From: Cohnella thailandensis
GTDB lineage: Bacteria; Bacillota; Bacilli; Paenibacillales; Paenibacillaceae
DNA length: 64,000 nt
Direction of reading: 5' to 3'
NCBI RefSeq assembly: GCF_014212135.1
Contig: NZ_JACJVQ010000013.1
Span: 266,656 to 330,655 of the forward strand
Shown piece after piece: positions 1 to 9,696 of this stretch. The notes beneath the pieces were generated by a model. That model was not told where the DNA came from and searched no databases. It saw nothing but the letters and a program-made list of their open reading frames with translations. Each line of letters begins with the position of its first letter. The first letter of the stretch is position 1. The position numbers and the translations under genes are program-made.

Positions 1-1699
1 CGAGACCGCCCGCCACCGCCGTCTCTTCCAGCACGAGCAGCGGGATATGCTCCTGCGCCAGCTCCTGAAGCATCTCTTCGTCGAGCGGCTTGATAAACCG
101 GGCGTTGATGACCCGCACGTTAAGGCCTTCCCTCTTCAGAAGGTCCGCCGCTTCCTCGGCGACCTGCACCATCGGACCGATGGCGAGCACCGCCGCGAAG
201 TCTCCTTCGCGAGTCTTCTCCCACTTCCCGATCGGAAGCGGCAGCGGATTCTCATCCATCGGGACGCCCAGTCCGTTCACGCGAGGATATCGGACGGCGA
301 TCGGACCGTCGTCGTAATCGACCGCCGTCTTCATCATCCGGCGCAGCTCGTTCTCGTCCTTCGGCATCATCAGCACCATATTCGGGATATGTCGCAGGAA
401 CGCGATGTCGTAGACGCCTTGATGCGTCTCTCCGTCCGGTCCGACGAAGCCGGCTCGGTCGATGGCGAAGATGACGTTGGCGTTATGCCGGCAAATATCG
501 TGAACGACTTGGTCATAGGCCCGCTGAAGGAAGGTCGAATAGACGGCGAACACCGGCTTCATCCCTTCCAAGGCCATTGCGGCGGATAGGGTAGCCGCAT
601 GCTGTTCGGCGATGCCGACGTCGAACATCCGGTCCGGGAACCGCTTCGCGAAGCCGAGAAGACCCGAGCCTCCCGGCATGGCCGGCGTAATGGCGACGAT
701 CCGCTCGTCCTTCTCCGCAAGCTCGATAAGCGCGTTGCCGAACACCTCGGTATACATAGGCGGTCCGACCGGCTTCACGACCTGGCCCGACTCGATCTTG
801 TACGGCGTAATTCCGTGCCACTTGTGGGAATCCGCTTCCGCCGGGGAGTAGCCTTTGCCCTTCACCGTCAGCACGTGGACGAGAACGGGTCCGTCTACCT
901 TGTCCGCTTGGCGGAGAGTTTCGATGAGCTTCTCCGTATCGTGGCCGTCTACCGGTCCTAAGTACTTCAGGCCGAATTCCTCGAACAGCATTCCCGGCAC
1001 GACCAAGTACTTGATTCCGTCCTTGAAGCGCTCGGCCGTCTTGGCAAGCTTCCCTCCGACGGCCGGTATCTTGCGCAGGAACGCTTCGAACTCTTCCTTC
1101 GCCTTACGGTAAGTCTTATCCGAACGAACCTTGCCCAAATAATTGTGCAGCGCGCCGACGTTCGGAGCGATCGACATCTCGTTGTCGTTCAGAATGACGG
1201 TCAGCTTGCGCTTCTCATGGCCGATATGGTTAAGGGCTTCCAGAGCCATGCCGCCCGTGAGGGCGCCGTCGCCGATGACGGCAACGACCCGGTTCTTATC
1301 GCCTTTGAGGTCCCGCGCGAGAGCCATGCCCGCGGCGGCCGACAAGGAAGTGCTGCTATGGCCGGCTTCCCATACGTCGTGCTCGCTCTCGGAGCGCTTG
1401 ACGAAGCCGCACAGCCCGTTCTTCTGACGGAGGGTATCGAAGCGATCCATCCGTCCCGTCAAGATCTTATGAACGTAGGCCTGGTGACCGACATCGAAGA
1501 TGAACTTGTCTCTTGGGCTGTCGTACAAGTAATGCATGGCGATCGTAAGCTCGACGACACCGAGATTCGGAGCCAAATGGCCTCCGGTTGCCGAAAGCTT
1601 CTCAATGAGAAAATGTCTGATTTCTTGAGCCAACTGCGAAAGCTCCGGCATGGAGAGTTTCTTCAGATCAGTTGGACTGTCGATATGATCGAGCAGCAA
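1..1699 (-). CDS. dxs: 1-deoxy-D-xylulose-5-phosphate synthase, 3' end cut by window
   Basis: Thiamine-diphosphate enzyme that condenses pyruvate and glyceraldehyde 3-phosphate, the first step of the MEP isoprenoid pathway. About 566 residues are visible, so roughly the last 60-70 residues of a usual ~630-residue DXS lie outside. Visible motifs include [10 protein letters not shown] near residue 70, the TPP motif GDGALTGG near residue 150, and [15 protein letters not shown] in the transketolase-like middle domain. The start is a TTG at 1699 preceded by GGGGAA at a good distance; the N-terminus ([15 protein letters not shown]) matches the family start. A terminator separates it from ispA, so it appears to have its own promoter, unlike the fused operon of some relatives. 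Confidence 0.96.
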   Translation of the reverse strand, partial: MLLDHIDSPTDLKKLSMPELSQLAQEIRHFLIEKLSATGGHLAPNLGVVELTIAMHYLYDSPRDKFIFDVGHQAYVHKILTGRMDRFDTLRQKNGLCGFVKRSESEHDVWEAGHSSTSLSAAAGMALARDLKGDKNRVVAVIGDGALTGGMALEALNHIGHEKRKLTVILNDNEMSIAPNVGALHNYLGKVRSDKTYRKAKEEFEAFLRKIPAVGGKLAKTAERFKDGIKYLVVPGMLFEEFGLKYLGPVDGHDTEKLIETLRQADKVDGPVLVHVLTVKGKGYSPAEADSHKWHGITPYKIESGQVVKPVGPPMYTEVFGNALIELAEKDERIVAITPAMPGGSGLLGFAKRFPDRMFDVGIAEQHAATLSAAMALEGMKPVFAVYSTFLQRAYDQVVHDICRHNANVIFAIDRAGFVGPDGETHQGVYDIAFLRHIPNMVLMMPKDENELRRMMKTAVDYDDGPIAVRYPRVNGLGVPMDENPLPLPIGKWEKTREGDFAAVLAIGPMVQVAEEAADLLKREGLNVRVINARFIKPLDEEMLQELAQEHIPLLVLEETAVAGGL

Positions 1700-1820
1700 G
1701 TAAGTTCCCCGCTTTCCCCGAATTTGACAAAAGCACACCGTATCCAATATCTCTAAATGAATAAGCGTAGCGGCTCAAGCCAACTTCTTGTGTGCATGCG
1801 TTCAACAGAATAATACGCCC

Positions 1821-1850
1821 ATTATATCATAACCGGAAATCAAACCCCAA
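1821..1850 (-). promoter_or_regulatory. Probable dxs promoter (extended -10)
   Basis: On the minus strand TGATATAAT forms an extended -10 (TATAAT at 1821-1826), with a weak -35 TTGGGG 18 bp upstream (1845-1850). The implied leader to the TTG start is about 110 nt. The same TATGATATAAT string occurs before accB, which supports a SigA-type reading. Confidence 0.6.
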
Positions 1851-1935
1851 GCTTAACCCGAAGGAATGGTTCCTTTTTCGACGAAAAGCGATCGTCTTGA
1901 TCAGGCCATAATGCCTACTTTTCGGCCGCTTCTCG

Positions 1936-1983
1936 TAAAAACAACGCCTTTCCCGCGAGGCACTCCCGACGGAAACGGCGTTG
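1936..1983 (-). terminator. Rho-independent terminator after ispA
   Basis: Minus-strand hairpin with arms CAACGCC/GGCGTTG (1977-1983 and 1942-1948), extended inward by TTTCC/GGAAA pairing around a bulge, then TTTTT. It lies about 40 nt past the ispA stop and would end the accB-to-ispA operon before dxs. Confidence 0.8.
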
Positions 1984-2022
1984 CGAAGGGGATGCCGAGC
2001 GGCTCGCCCGGCAATAAACGAC

Positions 2023-2934
2023 TCAGTGATCTCGCCTCATCATGACGTCCGCAATGTCGGTCAGCAGGTCCGTTCGTTGCAGGCCCGCTTGCCGAATCGC
2101 CCTTACGGCTTCGTTCGTCAGCGATCGCACGCGTTCTCGGCTCTCTTCAAGTCCGATGAGGTAAGGATAGGTGACCTTGCCTTGTTTCTCGTCGCTATTC
2201 AGCGGCTTGCCCAGCTTCGTCTCGTCGCCGATCAAGTCCAGAATGTCGTCTTGAATCTGGAAGGCAAGGCCGATGTTGCGCCCGAACAGCTCCAGCGCGG
2301 CGAGCTGATCCGGCGTCGCTTCCGCCGCATGCCCTCCTGCCCGAAGCGAGCATGCGATCAGATCGCTGGTCTTGTGAAGATGAATGTTCTCCAGTTCTTC
2401 CATGGAAGTGATTCCTTGCTCGCCTAGCATATCGTCGGCCTGCCCGCCTACCATTCCAGGCAGCCCGGCAAAGCGGGACAGCTCGGACACGACCGCCAGC
2501 ACCCGCTCCGCGGGCACTCCCTTCCCCGCCGCCAGGGACGCGACATAGAAGGCGTGGGTGAGCAAGCCGTCTCCCGCCAGGATCGCCATCGCTTCCCCGA
2601 ACACCTTATGGTTGGTCGGACGGCCCCTGCGGTAATCGTCGTTATCCATTGCCGGCAAGTCGTCGTGGATCAGGGAATACGTATGAATCATCTCGATGGC
2701 CGCGGCGAACGGAAGCGCCCGTTGACGCGCTTCTTCCTCGCCGGACACGCTCTCAGCGGCGGCAAGCGCGAGAATCGGCCTGAGCCTCTTCCCTCCCGCG
2801 TCCAGCGAATATCGAATCGCCTCGTTCAGGCGAGAGGGCACTCGCCAATGGACGGGAACGATGTCCCGCAGAGCCGATTCCGTCAGATCTCTTAAGCCGT
2901 TCATGTAGGTATGAATATCGATCTTCTGAGCCAA
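2023..2934 (-). CDS. ispA: Farnesyl/geranyl diphosphate synthase (polyprenyl synthetase)
   Basis: Trans-isoprenyl diphosphate synthase of 303 residues, which condenses IPP with allylic diphosphates. The first Asp-rich motif DDLPAMD is at residues 91-97 and the second, DDILD, at 229-233; GGKRLRP at 48-54 is the IPP-binding segment. Length and motif spacing fit short-chain (FPP) synthases. The start is TTG with AGGAG upstream. It follows xseB by 15 nt as the last gene of the operon and is ended by the hairpin at 1936-1983. Product chain length is inferred from family only. Confidence 0.93.
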   Translation of the reverse strand: MAQKIDIHTYMNGLRDLTESALRDIVPVHWRVPSRLNEAIRYSLDAGGKRLRPILALAAAESVSGEEEARQRALPFAAAIEMIHTYSLIHDDLPAMDNDDYRRGRPTNHKVFGEAMAILAGDGLLTHAFYVASLAAGKGVPAERVLAVVSELSRFAGLPGMVGGQADDMLGEQGITSMEELENIHLHKTSDLIACSLRAGGHAAEATPDQLAALELFGRNIGLAFQIQDDILDLIGDETKLGKPLNSDEKQGKVTYPYLIGLEESRERVRSLTNEAVRAIRQAGLQRTDLLTDIADVMMRRDH

Positions 2935-2949
2935 TCCCGTACCTCTCCT

Positions 2950-3249
2950 TTATTCCGCTCCCGATTCCTCGCGCCCCGGAGCGAAGGGCTTGCGCTGAAG
3001 CCCGTTCTCGTCTTCGACGAGCATCTCGATTCGTCGTTCTACCTGTTCGAGCTTCATGCCGCATAAGCGCGAGAGCGCGATGCCCTCCTGATAAAGCTCG
3101 ATAGCCGTCTCGAGAGGCACGTCGGTGCTCTCGAGCTGGGAGACGATTCTCTCCAGCCGGTCCATCGCTTCCTCGAAGGTCAGAGCGATGTCTCCGTCTC
3201 CCGTCTTGGCCTTCTCCTCCGCTTCCGGCCGTTCGTTAGGGTTGGCCAT
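2950..3249 (-). CDS. xseB: Exodeoxyribonuclease VII small subunit
   Basis: Small helical subunit (99 aa) of exonuclease VII; several copies bind the XseA coiled coil and are needed for activity on single-stranded DNA. The typical core is seen: LTFEEAMDRLERIVSQLE at residues 23-40, then LETAIELYQEGIAL. The ATG start follows AGGAGGAGAT and overlaps the end of xseA by 14 nt, suggesting translational coupling. Confidence 0.94.
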   Translation of the reverse strand: MANPNERPEAEEKAKTGDGDIALTFEEAMDRLERIVSQLESTDVPLETAIELYQEGIALSRLCGMKLEQVERRIEMLVEDENGLQRKPFAPGREESGAE

Positions 3250-4603
3250 TCGCGATCTCCTCCTCCTGCAGCGCCCAAACCTGGCAATCCATTCGCCCGT
3301 CCCCCAATCGGACTTTGACGATATCGCCGGGCTGAACTTCTTTAATCGTACGGATGAGCGACTTCTCCGTTTCGTCGTATACCAAACTGTAGCCTCTGGA
3401 CATGATCTTCAGGGGGCTAAGCGCATCCAACTGGCGCACCGCCAATCCGAAGCGTCCTTGCTTATCCCGAAGCGCGTTCTTCATCGCGAGAGTCAACCCT
3501 CTCGCGGCCGCGTCCGCGCGTTTTCGGGCATAGGCCGCCTGTTCCGCCGGACTGGCCGCGGCGAGACGCCCTTCCAGCTGGGACAGGCGCTGCCTCGCCC
3601 TGGCCGCATGTCCCTCCGCTCGGTACCTTAAGCGTTCTCTCAGCCGGTCAAGCTGCTCCGCTCTCGCGAGCAGCGCTCGCCTCGGCTGAGTGAAGAAAGG
3701 AGAACGCGCGGCATGCCGCCAGCGCTCGCGAGACTTCGCGACCGTCAGCTTAAGAGACTTCGCCATTCTCGTCTCCAGCGATTGGAGCTGCTGCCTCAGC
3801 TCGGCCGCGTGAGGCACCGCGAGCTCCGCCGCCGCGGTCGGCGTGGCCGCTCGCAGGTCCGCCGCGAAGTCCGCGATCGTGAAGTCCGTCTCGTGGCCGA
3901 CCGCCGAGATGATCGGGATCGCGGACTTGCGGATCGCCCTCGCGACGGCCTCCTCGTTAAACGCCCACAGCTCCTCCAACGAGCCGCCCCCGCGTCCGAC
4001 GATCAAGATGTCGGTTTCCGCCAGCCGATTCATCGCGGCGATCGCCTTCACGATGGAAGGAGCCGCGGCCGTTCCTTGTACGGAAACCGGATAAAGGATG
4101 ACGGGAACGGAGGGATGTCTGCGCTGAAGCGTAATAAGAATATCCCGAACCGCCGCTCCGGTCGGGGAAGTGATGACGCCGATGGCGCGAGGGAACCGGG
4201 GAATCGGTCTCTTGAGCCGTTCCGAGAAGAGCCCTTCCTCCTCCAGCTTGCGTTTAAGCTGTTCAAAGGCGAGGTATAAGCTGCCGATCCCGTCCGGCTG
4301 CATCGCCGTCACGTAGAATTGATACTGCCCGTCGCGCTCGTAAACCGAGACTCCGCCTCTCGCAAGAACCTTCATGCCATCCTTCGGCACGAAAGGCAGA
4401 CGCTGGTTATGGGAAGAGAACATGATGCTCTTGAGCCGCCCGCTCTCATCCTTAAGCGTGAAATACATATGTCCGCTGGAATGCCGCGTGAAGTTCGAGA
4501 TCTCTCCGCGCAGCCAGACGTCTTGAAGCTGGCGGTCTCCCTCCAGCTTCATCTTGATGTATCTATTGACGTCGCGGATGCTAAGCACTCGTGATGGTTC
4601 CAT
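3236..4603 (-). CDS. xseA: Exodeoxyribonuclease VII large subunit
   Basis: Catalytic subunit (455 aa) of exonuclease VII, which degrades single-stranded DNA to oligonucleotides. An N-terminal OB fold holds GHMYFTLKDESGRLKS near residues 40-57; the central nuclease domain holds VGRGGGSLEELWAFN and VGHETDFTIADFAADLRA; a long Arg/Gln-rich coiled coil follows and the C-terminus carries LSPLKIMSRGYS. The ATG start has GGAGG upstream. It sits between folD and xseB as in Bacillus. Confidence 0.96.
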   Translation of the reverse strand: MEPSRVLSIRDVNRYIKMKLEGDRQLQDVWLRGEISNFTRHSSGHMYFTLKDESGRLKSIMFSSHNQRLPFVPKDGMKVLARGGVSVYERDGQYQFYVTAMQPDGIGSLYLAFEQLKRKLEEEGLFSERLKRPIPRFPRAIGVITSPTGAAVRDILITLQRRHPSVPVILYPVSVQGTAAAPSIVKAIAAMNRLAETDILIVGRGGGSLEELWAFNEEAVARAIRKSAIPIISAVGHETDFTIADFAADLRAATPTAAAELAVPHAAELRQQLQSLETRMAKSLKLTVAKSRERWRHAARSPFFTQPRRALLARAEQLDRLRERLRYRAEGHAARARQRLSQLEGRLAAASPAEQAAYARKRADAAARGLTLAMKNALRDKQGRFGLAVRQLDALSPLKIMSRGYSLVYDETEKSLIRTIKEVQPGDIVKVRLGDGRMDCQVWALQEEEIANGQP

Positions 4604-4636
4604 CTCTTCGCCTCCGCTCCGCGATATTCGTTGCCG

Positions 4637-5494
4637 TTAGCTCAAGCCGTGCGTCTTCTTGGCGGCTTTAAGCGTATTGGACATAAGCATGGTGATGGTC
4701 ATCGGGCCGACGCCGCGGGGAACCGGAGTGATCCAGCCCGCCGTGTCCAGAACGTCCTCGTAATCGACGTCGCCGCACAGCTTGCCGTCCGGCAGCCGGT
4801 TGATGCCCACGTCGATGACGACGGCTCCCGGCTTCACCCAGTCGCGCTTGACGAGCTTCGGCACGCCGACGGCGGCCACGAGAATATCGGCTCCTCTCGC
4901 CACTTCCGCTAGATTAGGAGTGCGCGAATGGCAGACCGTGACCGTCGCGTTCTCTCTCAGCAGCAGCAGCGATACCGGCTTGCCGACGATATTGCTGCGG
5001 CCGATGACGACGGCATGCTTGCCCGCGGGAGCGTTGCCCGTTCTCTTCAGCAGCTCGATGCACCCCGCCGGAGTGCAAGGGAGCAAGGAGTCGTCCCCGA
5101 TCATCAGGTTCCCGACGTTGATCGGGTGGAACCCGTCGACGTCCTTCTCTACCGAAATGGCGTCGATGACCGGCTTCTCCTCCAGATGCTTCGGCAGAGG
5201 CAGCTGAACCAGGATGCCATGGATAGAAGCTTGTTCGTTCAATCGGTCGATCAGAGCGAGAAGCTCCGCTTGGGTCGTCTCGGCGGACAGGCGGTGGACC
5301 TCCGAATAGAAGCCGAGATCCTCGCAAGCCTTCGCTTTGTTCCGAACGTATACCTGAGAGGCTGGGTCCTCCCCGACGAGGACGACAGCCAGCCCCGGCC
5401 GAATTCCCCGCTCCAGAAGCGATTCGACTTCCGCCTTGATCTCTTCGCGAATCGTATCCGAGATCTTCTTGCCGTCGATTACATGTGCGCTCAT
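4637..5494 (-). CDS. folD: Bifunctional methylenetetrahydrofolate dehydrogenase/cyclohydrolase
   Basis: Interconverts 5,10-methylene-, methenyl- and 10-formyl-tetrahydrofolate using NADP. The 285-residue protein has the catalytic lysine segment YVRNKAKAC (residues 49-57), the substrate loop [22 protein letters not shown], and the Rossmann signature [13 protein letters not shown]. It ends with [11 protein letters not shown]. The ATG overlaps the nusB stop by 4 nt (ATGA), so the two are coupled. Confidence 0.97.
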   Translation of the reverse strand: MSAHVIDGKKISDTIREEIKAEVESLLERGIRPGLAVVLVGEDPASQVYVRNKAKACEDLGFYSEVHRLSAETTQAELLALIDRLNEQASIHGILVQLPLPKHLEEKPVIDAISVEKDVDGFHPINVGNLMIGDDSLLPCTPAGCIELLKRTGNAPAGKHAVVIGRSNIVGKPVSLLLLRENATVTVCHSRTPNLAEVARGADILVAAVGVPKLVKRDWVKPGAVVIDVGINRLPDGKLCGDVDYEDVLDTAGWITPVPRGVGPMTITMLMSNTLKAAKKTHGLS

Positions 5495-5982
5495 GCTTGT
5501 TCCCCTTCCTCCGCATTGCTCGCGGCCGGCGAAGCCGGCTCGTCGTTCTTCGACTGCTTCTCCCGAATCATTCGGCCGAGAACGCCGTTCACGAATTTGC
5601 CGGACTCGTCGGTCCCGAAGTGCTTGGCCAGCTCGATAGCTTCGTTCACGACGACCTTGGCAGGCACTTCCGTCCGGTACTCGAGCTCATAAGCCGCAAG
5701 CCGCAAAATCTGGCGATCTACTCTAGACAAGCGGTCGACCTGCCATCCCGTCAAGAAAGCGGCCAATCGGCTATCCAATCGTTCGCGCTTCTCGGATACT
5801 CCGCGGACGAGCTCGCGCGTAAAGGCGTCGACGGCGATTACGCCCTCGACGTCCGCTTCGAGCTCATTGTCCTGACGGATCTCTTCCATCACGGTATCGA
5901 CGGCCGCTTCGGCCCCTACGCCGTTCATTTCCATTTGGTACAAACATTGCACCGTAATTTCTCTTGCCAATCTTCGCTTCAT
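5491..5982 (-). CDS. nusB: Transcription antitermination factor NusB
   Basis: RNA-binding all-alpha protein that works with NusE/S10 at boxA elements in rRNA antitermination. The 163-residue protein starts with [19 protein letters not shown] and has the diagnostic C-terminal stretch [18 protein letters not shown] followed by FVNGVLG. A charged tail of about 15 residues follows. The ATG has GGAGG upstream. The ~160 bp to the DUF2273 gene contain no clear terminator. Confidence 0.96.
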   Translation of the reverse strand: MKRRLAREITVQCLYQMEMNGVGAEAAVDTVMEEIRQDNELEADVEGVIAVDAFTRELVRGVSEKRERLDSRLAAFLTGWQVDRLSRVDRQILRLAAYELEYRTEVPAKVVVNEAIELAKHFGTDESGKFVNGVLGRMIREKQSKNDEPASPAASNAEEGEQA

Positions 5983-6143
5983 GAATCCTCCGATCGAGTT
6001 CCGAGAACTTTGCTTCCATCCCTTATTTCCTATCCCCGTTTGGAGCTAGCTTCATACCCATCCTTATGCCCTTGGCTCTTGGACGCCCGGATTTGCTCGC
6101 GGCGCACCCTTCCTTACCCGTTAGGGCCGGGCTGAAGTTCGAA

Positions 6144-6374
6144 CTATCGAGTCCAAGGCCAGCGATCGTTCATCCATTCCGTCAGCCGTTCCCAACGCAC
6201 GAGCGGCCCTCGCTTCAAGTCCTTGTTCTTGCCTATGGCGTACCCCACGCCCAAGAGGAGAGCGAAGAAGAGCATGTCCCAAAATCCGCTGATCAAATAG
6301 ATGATTCCAAGCAGAAATCCCGCCGCTATTCCGACCGAGCGTCCGCCGTAGGTGTCCCACCAGTCTTTCCACAT
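6144..6374 (-). CDS. DUF2273 small membrane protein
   Basis: A 76-residue protein with two closely spaced hydrophobic segments (about residues 12-30 and 33-47) and a basic, Trp-rich tail. Length, the opening WKDWWDTYGGRSVGI and the location beside amaP fit DUF2273, a family that accompanies Asp23/Gls24 and AmaP. SD AGGGAGG precedes the ATG. It starts 18 nt after amaP ends. No enzymatic role is known; a part in anchoring the Asp23-type protein is inferred from context. Confidence 0.85.
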   Translation of the reverse strand: MWKDWWDTYGGRSVGIAAGFLLGIIYLISGFWDMLFFALLLGVGYAIGKNKDLKRGPLVRWERLTEWMNDRWPWTR

Positions 6375-6392
6375 CGGTGGCGTTCCCTCCCT

Positions 6393-6956
6393 CTATTCCA
6401 CGCGGCTCTTGTAGGTGGTAGGCGCTTGAGTCACGTTGGCTATGTAGACGGAGACCTCCGATACCGGAATGCCCGTTGTCTCCTGAACGAGCTCGGATAC
6501 CGTCTTCTGCATCTCTTCCGACAGCGCGGGGATCGGAGTATCTCCGTCCACGAAAGCGCGGATCATGATTTGCAGGCCGGAGTCCGCCGCGCGAACGCGG
6601 GCCTTCAGATCCTTCACACCGCGTGTGCGGGAAGCGGCTTTAAGGGCGAGATTCTCCACCGTGTCGACCGAGATGCGAATATCGCCGTGTTCGGTCCGTT
6701 GATTGATCGAAGGCGCTTGGCCTCCCGAACGCTTGAACGAGACGATAAAGATCCGAAGGCTCAAGAGAAGCAGGACGACGCCTATCGCGATAACCAACGT
6801 TTGAACGAGGGCGTCTTCCCCGATAATATCGTCCACGGCATTTTTGAGCCAATCGGCATCGAAGCCTCCCGCGGCCATCACGATCGCGAATACGGATGCC
6901 GCTCCGACCGCCAAGCTGTACACGAACAAGAGCAGCCTGTCCATTACTTTGATCAA
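6393..6956 (-). CDS. amaP: Alkaline-shock response membrane anchor protein AmaP
   Basis: A 187-residue protein with an N-terminal hairpin of two transmembrane segments (about residues 8-28 and 51-70), followed by a cytosolic domain with the alternating beta/alpha pattern of Asp23-like folds. In Staphylococcus aureus AmaP tethers Asp23 to the membrane (known for the family). The start is TTG with GGAGGAG 7 nt upstream. It lies between the Asp23-family gene and the DUF2273 gene, so the trio is complete but placed inside the accBC-nusB operon. Confidence 0.87.
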   Translation of the reverse strand: MIKVMDRLLLFVYSLAVGAASVFAIVMAAGGFDADWLKNAVDDIIGEDALVQTLVIAIGVVLLLLSLRIFIVSFKRSGGQAPSINQRTEHGDIRISVDTVENLALKAASRTRGVKDLKARVRAADSGLQIMIRAFVDGDTPIPALSEEMQKTVSELVQETTGIPVSEVSVYIANVTQAPTTYKSRVE

Positions 6957-7124
6957 CTTGAGTCTCCTCCAGTCCTGGCCAGCACGAAACTCTGGCTTCC
7001 TATCAACCCTGCATGATGGAGAAAAAGCGCCTAACAGCCGACCCTCGCGAGGAATCGGCCGTCACGCGCCGGCAGTCGCAAGCCGAAATGGGCGTCCGCC
7101 TTGAATGTCTCCTAAGCGGATGCT

Positions 7125-7532
7125 TTATCGAACACGCGCATGCGTCTCTTCTTCTTCTATCTTCTCGGCAGCCTTGAAGTGCACGTCGTGAATCTGCACG
7201 TTCACTTCCACGACGTTAAGACCCGTCATGACCTCGATCGAGCGCTTCACGTTGCGTTGAATTTCCGAAGCGATCTCCGGGATTCTTCTGCCGTATTCTA
7301 CGATAATGTTGACGTCGACGGCCGCTTCGCGTTGGCCGACTTCCACCTTCACGCCCTTGGACAGATTCTTGCGTCCGAGAAGCTCCGCGATGCCGGAAGA
7401 GATGCCGCCGCTCATTCCCGCTACGCCTTCGATCTCGACTGTCGCCAAGCCCGCGATAACTTCAATGACTTCCGGAGCGATCTGAATGGTTCCCATCTCG
7501 GTCCTTTCGTAATCGGGTACCAATGTTTCCAT
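7125..7532 (-). CDS. yqhY: Asp23/Gls24 family envelope stress protein (YqhY position)
   Basis: Cytosolic 135-residue Asp23/DUF322 protein. Core motifs are IQIAPEVIEVIAGLATVEI near the N-terminus, SKGVKVEVGQREAAVDVNI in the middle, and VEVNVQIHDVHF at the C-terminus. In B. subtilis, yqhY sits at this exact place behind accBC, and its loss disturbs acetyl-CoA carboxylase control (established literature). AGGAGG precedes the ATG. Downstream lie amaP and DUF2273, which B. subtilis lacks here. Confidence 0.9.
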   Translation of the reverse strand: METLVPDYERTEMGTIQIAPEVIEVIAGLATVEIEGVAGMSGGISSGIAELLGRKNLSKGVKVEVGQREAAVDVNIIVEYGRRIPEIASEIQRNVKRSIEVMTGLNVVEVNVQIHDVHFKAAEKIEEEETHARVR

Positions 7533-7642
7533 TCTTCAATCCACCTCCTTGATTCCGATAGAGCCGCGCCAGAGCGGCTAATCCGATTCTAATTCATACT
7601 ATAGCATTGCCGCAGATTTATGACAAACTCCTTCGGACTTGC

Positions 7643-9013
7643 TTACTCTTCTTCCGAGATATAAGGAGAATTGATGTCATGCTCTTCCAAGAACTTGATA
7701 TCGAAGGTCCCCTTGTGGAAAATCGGATGCTCGAGCAGCTTCAGATGGAACGGAATCGTCGTCTTGACGCCTTCGATCACGAATTCGCTCAGCGCGCGGC
7801 GTCCGCGAGCGATCGCCTCCTCGCGGGTCGGAGCCCACACGATCAGCTTCGCCACCATGGAATCGTAGTGAGGCGAGATCATGTATTGAGGGTAAGCGCC
7901 GCTGTCGACCCGTACTCCGGGTCCGCCGGGAGGAAGATAGAAGCCTATTCTTCCGGGCGAAGGCATGAAATTGCGGTCCGGATCTTCCGCGTTGATTCGG
8001 AATTCGATTGCCGCTCCTTCGAACTTCACCTGTTCCTGCGTAAAGGACAACGGATTGCCTTCCGCGATGGAGATCATTTCTTTGATCAGGTCGATATTCG
8101 TAACCATTTCGGTGACCGGGTGCTCGACTTGAATCCGGGTGTTCATCTCCATGAAGTAGAATTGGCCGTCCGGACCGAGCAGGAACTCGATCGTGCCGGC
8201 GCCGGAATAGTTCACGGCTTTGGCCGCGCGGACCGCGGCTTGGCCCATCCGCTCGCGCAGCGCCGGCGTCATGACCGGGCAAGGAGCTTCCTCGACGAGC
8301 TTCTGGCGGCGGCGCTGCACGGAGCAGTCGCGTTCGCCAAGATGGCACACGTTGCCGTGCTTGTCGGCGATGACTTGGATCTCGACGTGCTTCATCCCGG
8401 TCAGGTACTTCTCGAGGTAGACGCCGGCGTTGCCGAACGCCTTCTCCGCTTCCTGCTGGGCCGTCGTGATCTCGCGCACGAGCATCTCTTCGTCGTCGGC
8501 CAGCCGGATTCCCCGGCCTCCTCCGCCCGCCGTCGCCTTGATGATGACGGGATATCCGATCTCCCTGGCGATTCGCACGGCTTCGTCGATGTCCTCGATC
8601 AGCCCGTCCGAGCCGGGAATGACCGGAACGTCGGCTTCCTTCATCGTCTGCTTCGCGACCGATTTGTCGCCCATGCGGGAGATCGCCTCGGCGGACGGCC
8701 CGATGAAGGCGATGTTGCAGCTCTCGCTGATCTCCGCGAAGTCCGCGTTCTCGGACAGGAAGCCGTAGCCCGGATGGATGGCGTCGCATTCCGTCAAGGT
8801 CGCGACGCTCATGATGTTCGTAAGGTTCAGATAGCTGTCTTTGGAGGCTGTGGGACCGATGCAATAGGCTTCATCGGCCAAGCGTACGTGCAGCGATTCG
8901 CGATCGGCTTCGGAATAGACGGCAACCGCCTGAATTCCCAGCTCGCGGCAGGCGCGAATGATGCGAACCGCGATCTCTCCGCGATTGGCCACCAAGATTT
9001 TGTTGATTTTCAA
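7643..9013 (-). CDS. accC: Acetyl-CoA carboxylase, biotin carboxylase subunit
   Basis: ATP-grasp enzyme (456 aa) that carboxylates biotin on AccB, the first step of malonyl-CoA formation for fatty acid synthesis. The opening [20 protein letters not shown], the glycine-rich ATP loop [13 protein letters not shown] (about 160-172), [14 protein letters not shown] (about 288-301) and [12 protein letters not shown] are diagnostic. The start is TTG with AAAGGAGG upstream. It is about 10 residues longer at the C-terminus than most AccC proteins. It follows accB by 58 nt. Confidence 0.97.
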   Translation of the reverse strand: MKINKILVANRGEIAVRIIRACRELGIQAVAVYSEADRESLHVRLADEAYCIGPTASKDSYLNLTNIMSVATLTECDAIHPGYGFLSENADFAEISESCNIAFIGPSAEAISRMGDKSVAKQTMKEADVPVIPGSDGLIEDIDEAVRIAREIGYPVIIKATAGGGGRGIRLADDEEMLVREITTAQQEAEKAFGNAGVYLEKYLTGMKHVEIQVIADKHGNVCHLGERDCSVQRRRQKLVEEAPCPVMTPALRERMGQAAVRAAKAVNYSGAGTIEFLLGPDGQFYFMEMNTRIQVEHPVTEMVTNIDLIKEMISIAEGNPLSFTQEQVKFEGAAIEFRINAEDPDRNFMPSPGRIGFYLPPGGPGVRVDSGAYPQYMISPHYDSMVAKLIVWAPTREEAIARGRRALSEFVIEGVKTTIPFHLKLLEHPIFHKGTFDIKFLEEHDINSPYISEEE

Positions 9014-9071
9014 GAGCTGAAATCCTCCTTTGTTGGAACCGGCGCATGCAATGGCCCAGTGCGTTTGGCTA

Positions 9072-9560
9072 TTATTCCGGTTTAACGAGGAACAACGGCT
9101 GGCCGTATTCGACGAGCTGGCCGTTCTCGGCCAGGATCTCGACGATCTCGCCCTTGACTTCCGCTTCGAGCGGATTCATCAGCTTCATGGCTTCCAGAAT
9201 GCACACGACGGTCTTCTCGGTGACGCGGTCTCCCGTGTTGATGAATGGAGGCGCGTCCGGAGAAGGAGCGCGGTAGAACGTACCGACCATCGGGGAGACG
9301 ATCGAATGCAGGCCTGCGCGGCTGTTCGCTTCGCTCTTCGATTCCGCTTCGGGCGCCGGAGAGGCCGGGGCGGCGGCGATCGCTTGAGGAGGCGCTTGCA
9401 CGTATGTATGCGCGACAGGCGCGGATTGCACGTTCACGACTTCCGTCTTGCCCGGCTTGCGAATCGCAAGGCGCGCGCCTTCGTTCTCGATCTCTAGCTC
9501 ATGTACGGAAGTTTGATCCACTAATTTAATCAATTCTTTAATCTCGCTTAACTTAAACAT
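9072..9560 (-). CDS. accB: Biotin carboxyl carrier protein of acetyl-CoA carboxylase
   Basis: The 162-residue carrier protein has an N-terminal helical region ([20 protein letters not shown]), a linker rich in Ala, Pro and Glu (about 50-85), and a biotinyl domain with the modified lysine in EAMKLMN. The ATG at 9560 is chosen because AAGGAG lies 11 nt upstream; the alternative ATG 45 nt further up has no SD. First gene of the acc-nusB-folD-xse-ispA operon. Confidence 0.96.
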   Translation of the reverse strand: MFKLSEIKELIKLVDQTSVHELEIENEGARLAIRKPGKTEVVNVQSAPVAHTYVQAPPQAIAAAPASPAPEAESKSEANSRAGLHSIVSPMVGTFYRAPSPDAPPFINTGDRVTEKTVVCILEAMKLMNPLEAEVKGEIVEILAENGQLVEYGQPLFLVKPE

Positions 9561-9613
9561 ATGTTCGGACACTCCTTGGTTTCGGGGGTTCCCCGTCTTC
9601 GGCATCTACTATC

Positions 9614-9636
9614 GTTCCGATAACGGAACTATTATA
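9614..9636 (-). promoter_or_regulatory. accB promoter -10 with adjoining inverted repeat
   Basis: On the minus strand TGATATAAT (9631-9636 plus upstream TG) forms an extended -10 between the spoIIIAH terminator and accB. Directly downstream is a perfect inverted repeat, GTTCCG-4 nt-CGGAAC (9614-9629), around the expected transcription start. It does not look like the known FapR box, so its role is open. Confidence 0.5.
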
Positions 9637-9644
9637 TCATAATC

Positions 9645-9681
9645 GAAAGAAATGGAAAGAGCCCGGCCGGAGGCCGAGCTC
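9645..9681 (-). terminator. Rho-independent terminator after spoIIIAH
   Basis: Minus-strand stem GAGCTCGGCC/GGCCGGGCTC (9672-9681 and 9659-9668) with a 3-nt loop and one T-G pair, followed by a pyrimidine-rich TTTCCATTTC tract. It lies about 15 nt past the spoIIIAH stop. Confidence 0.7.
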
Positions 9682-9696
9682 GCCCTTGGCTCGCTC

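Noticed and set aside
7607..9085. A 492-codon open frame opposite accC
   Set aside because: Antisense shadow in GC-rich DNA; accC on the minus strand has all family motifs.
9611..9636. A FapR box at accB
   Set aside because: The palindrome GTTCCG/CGGAAC does not resemble the FapR consensus with its TAGTACCTA-type core.
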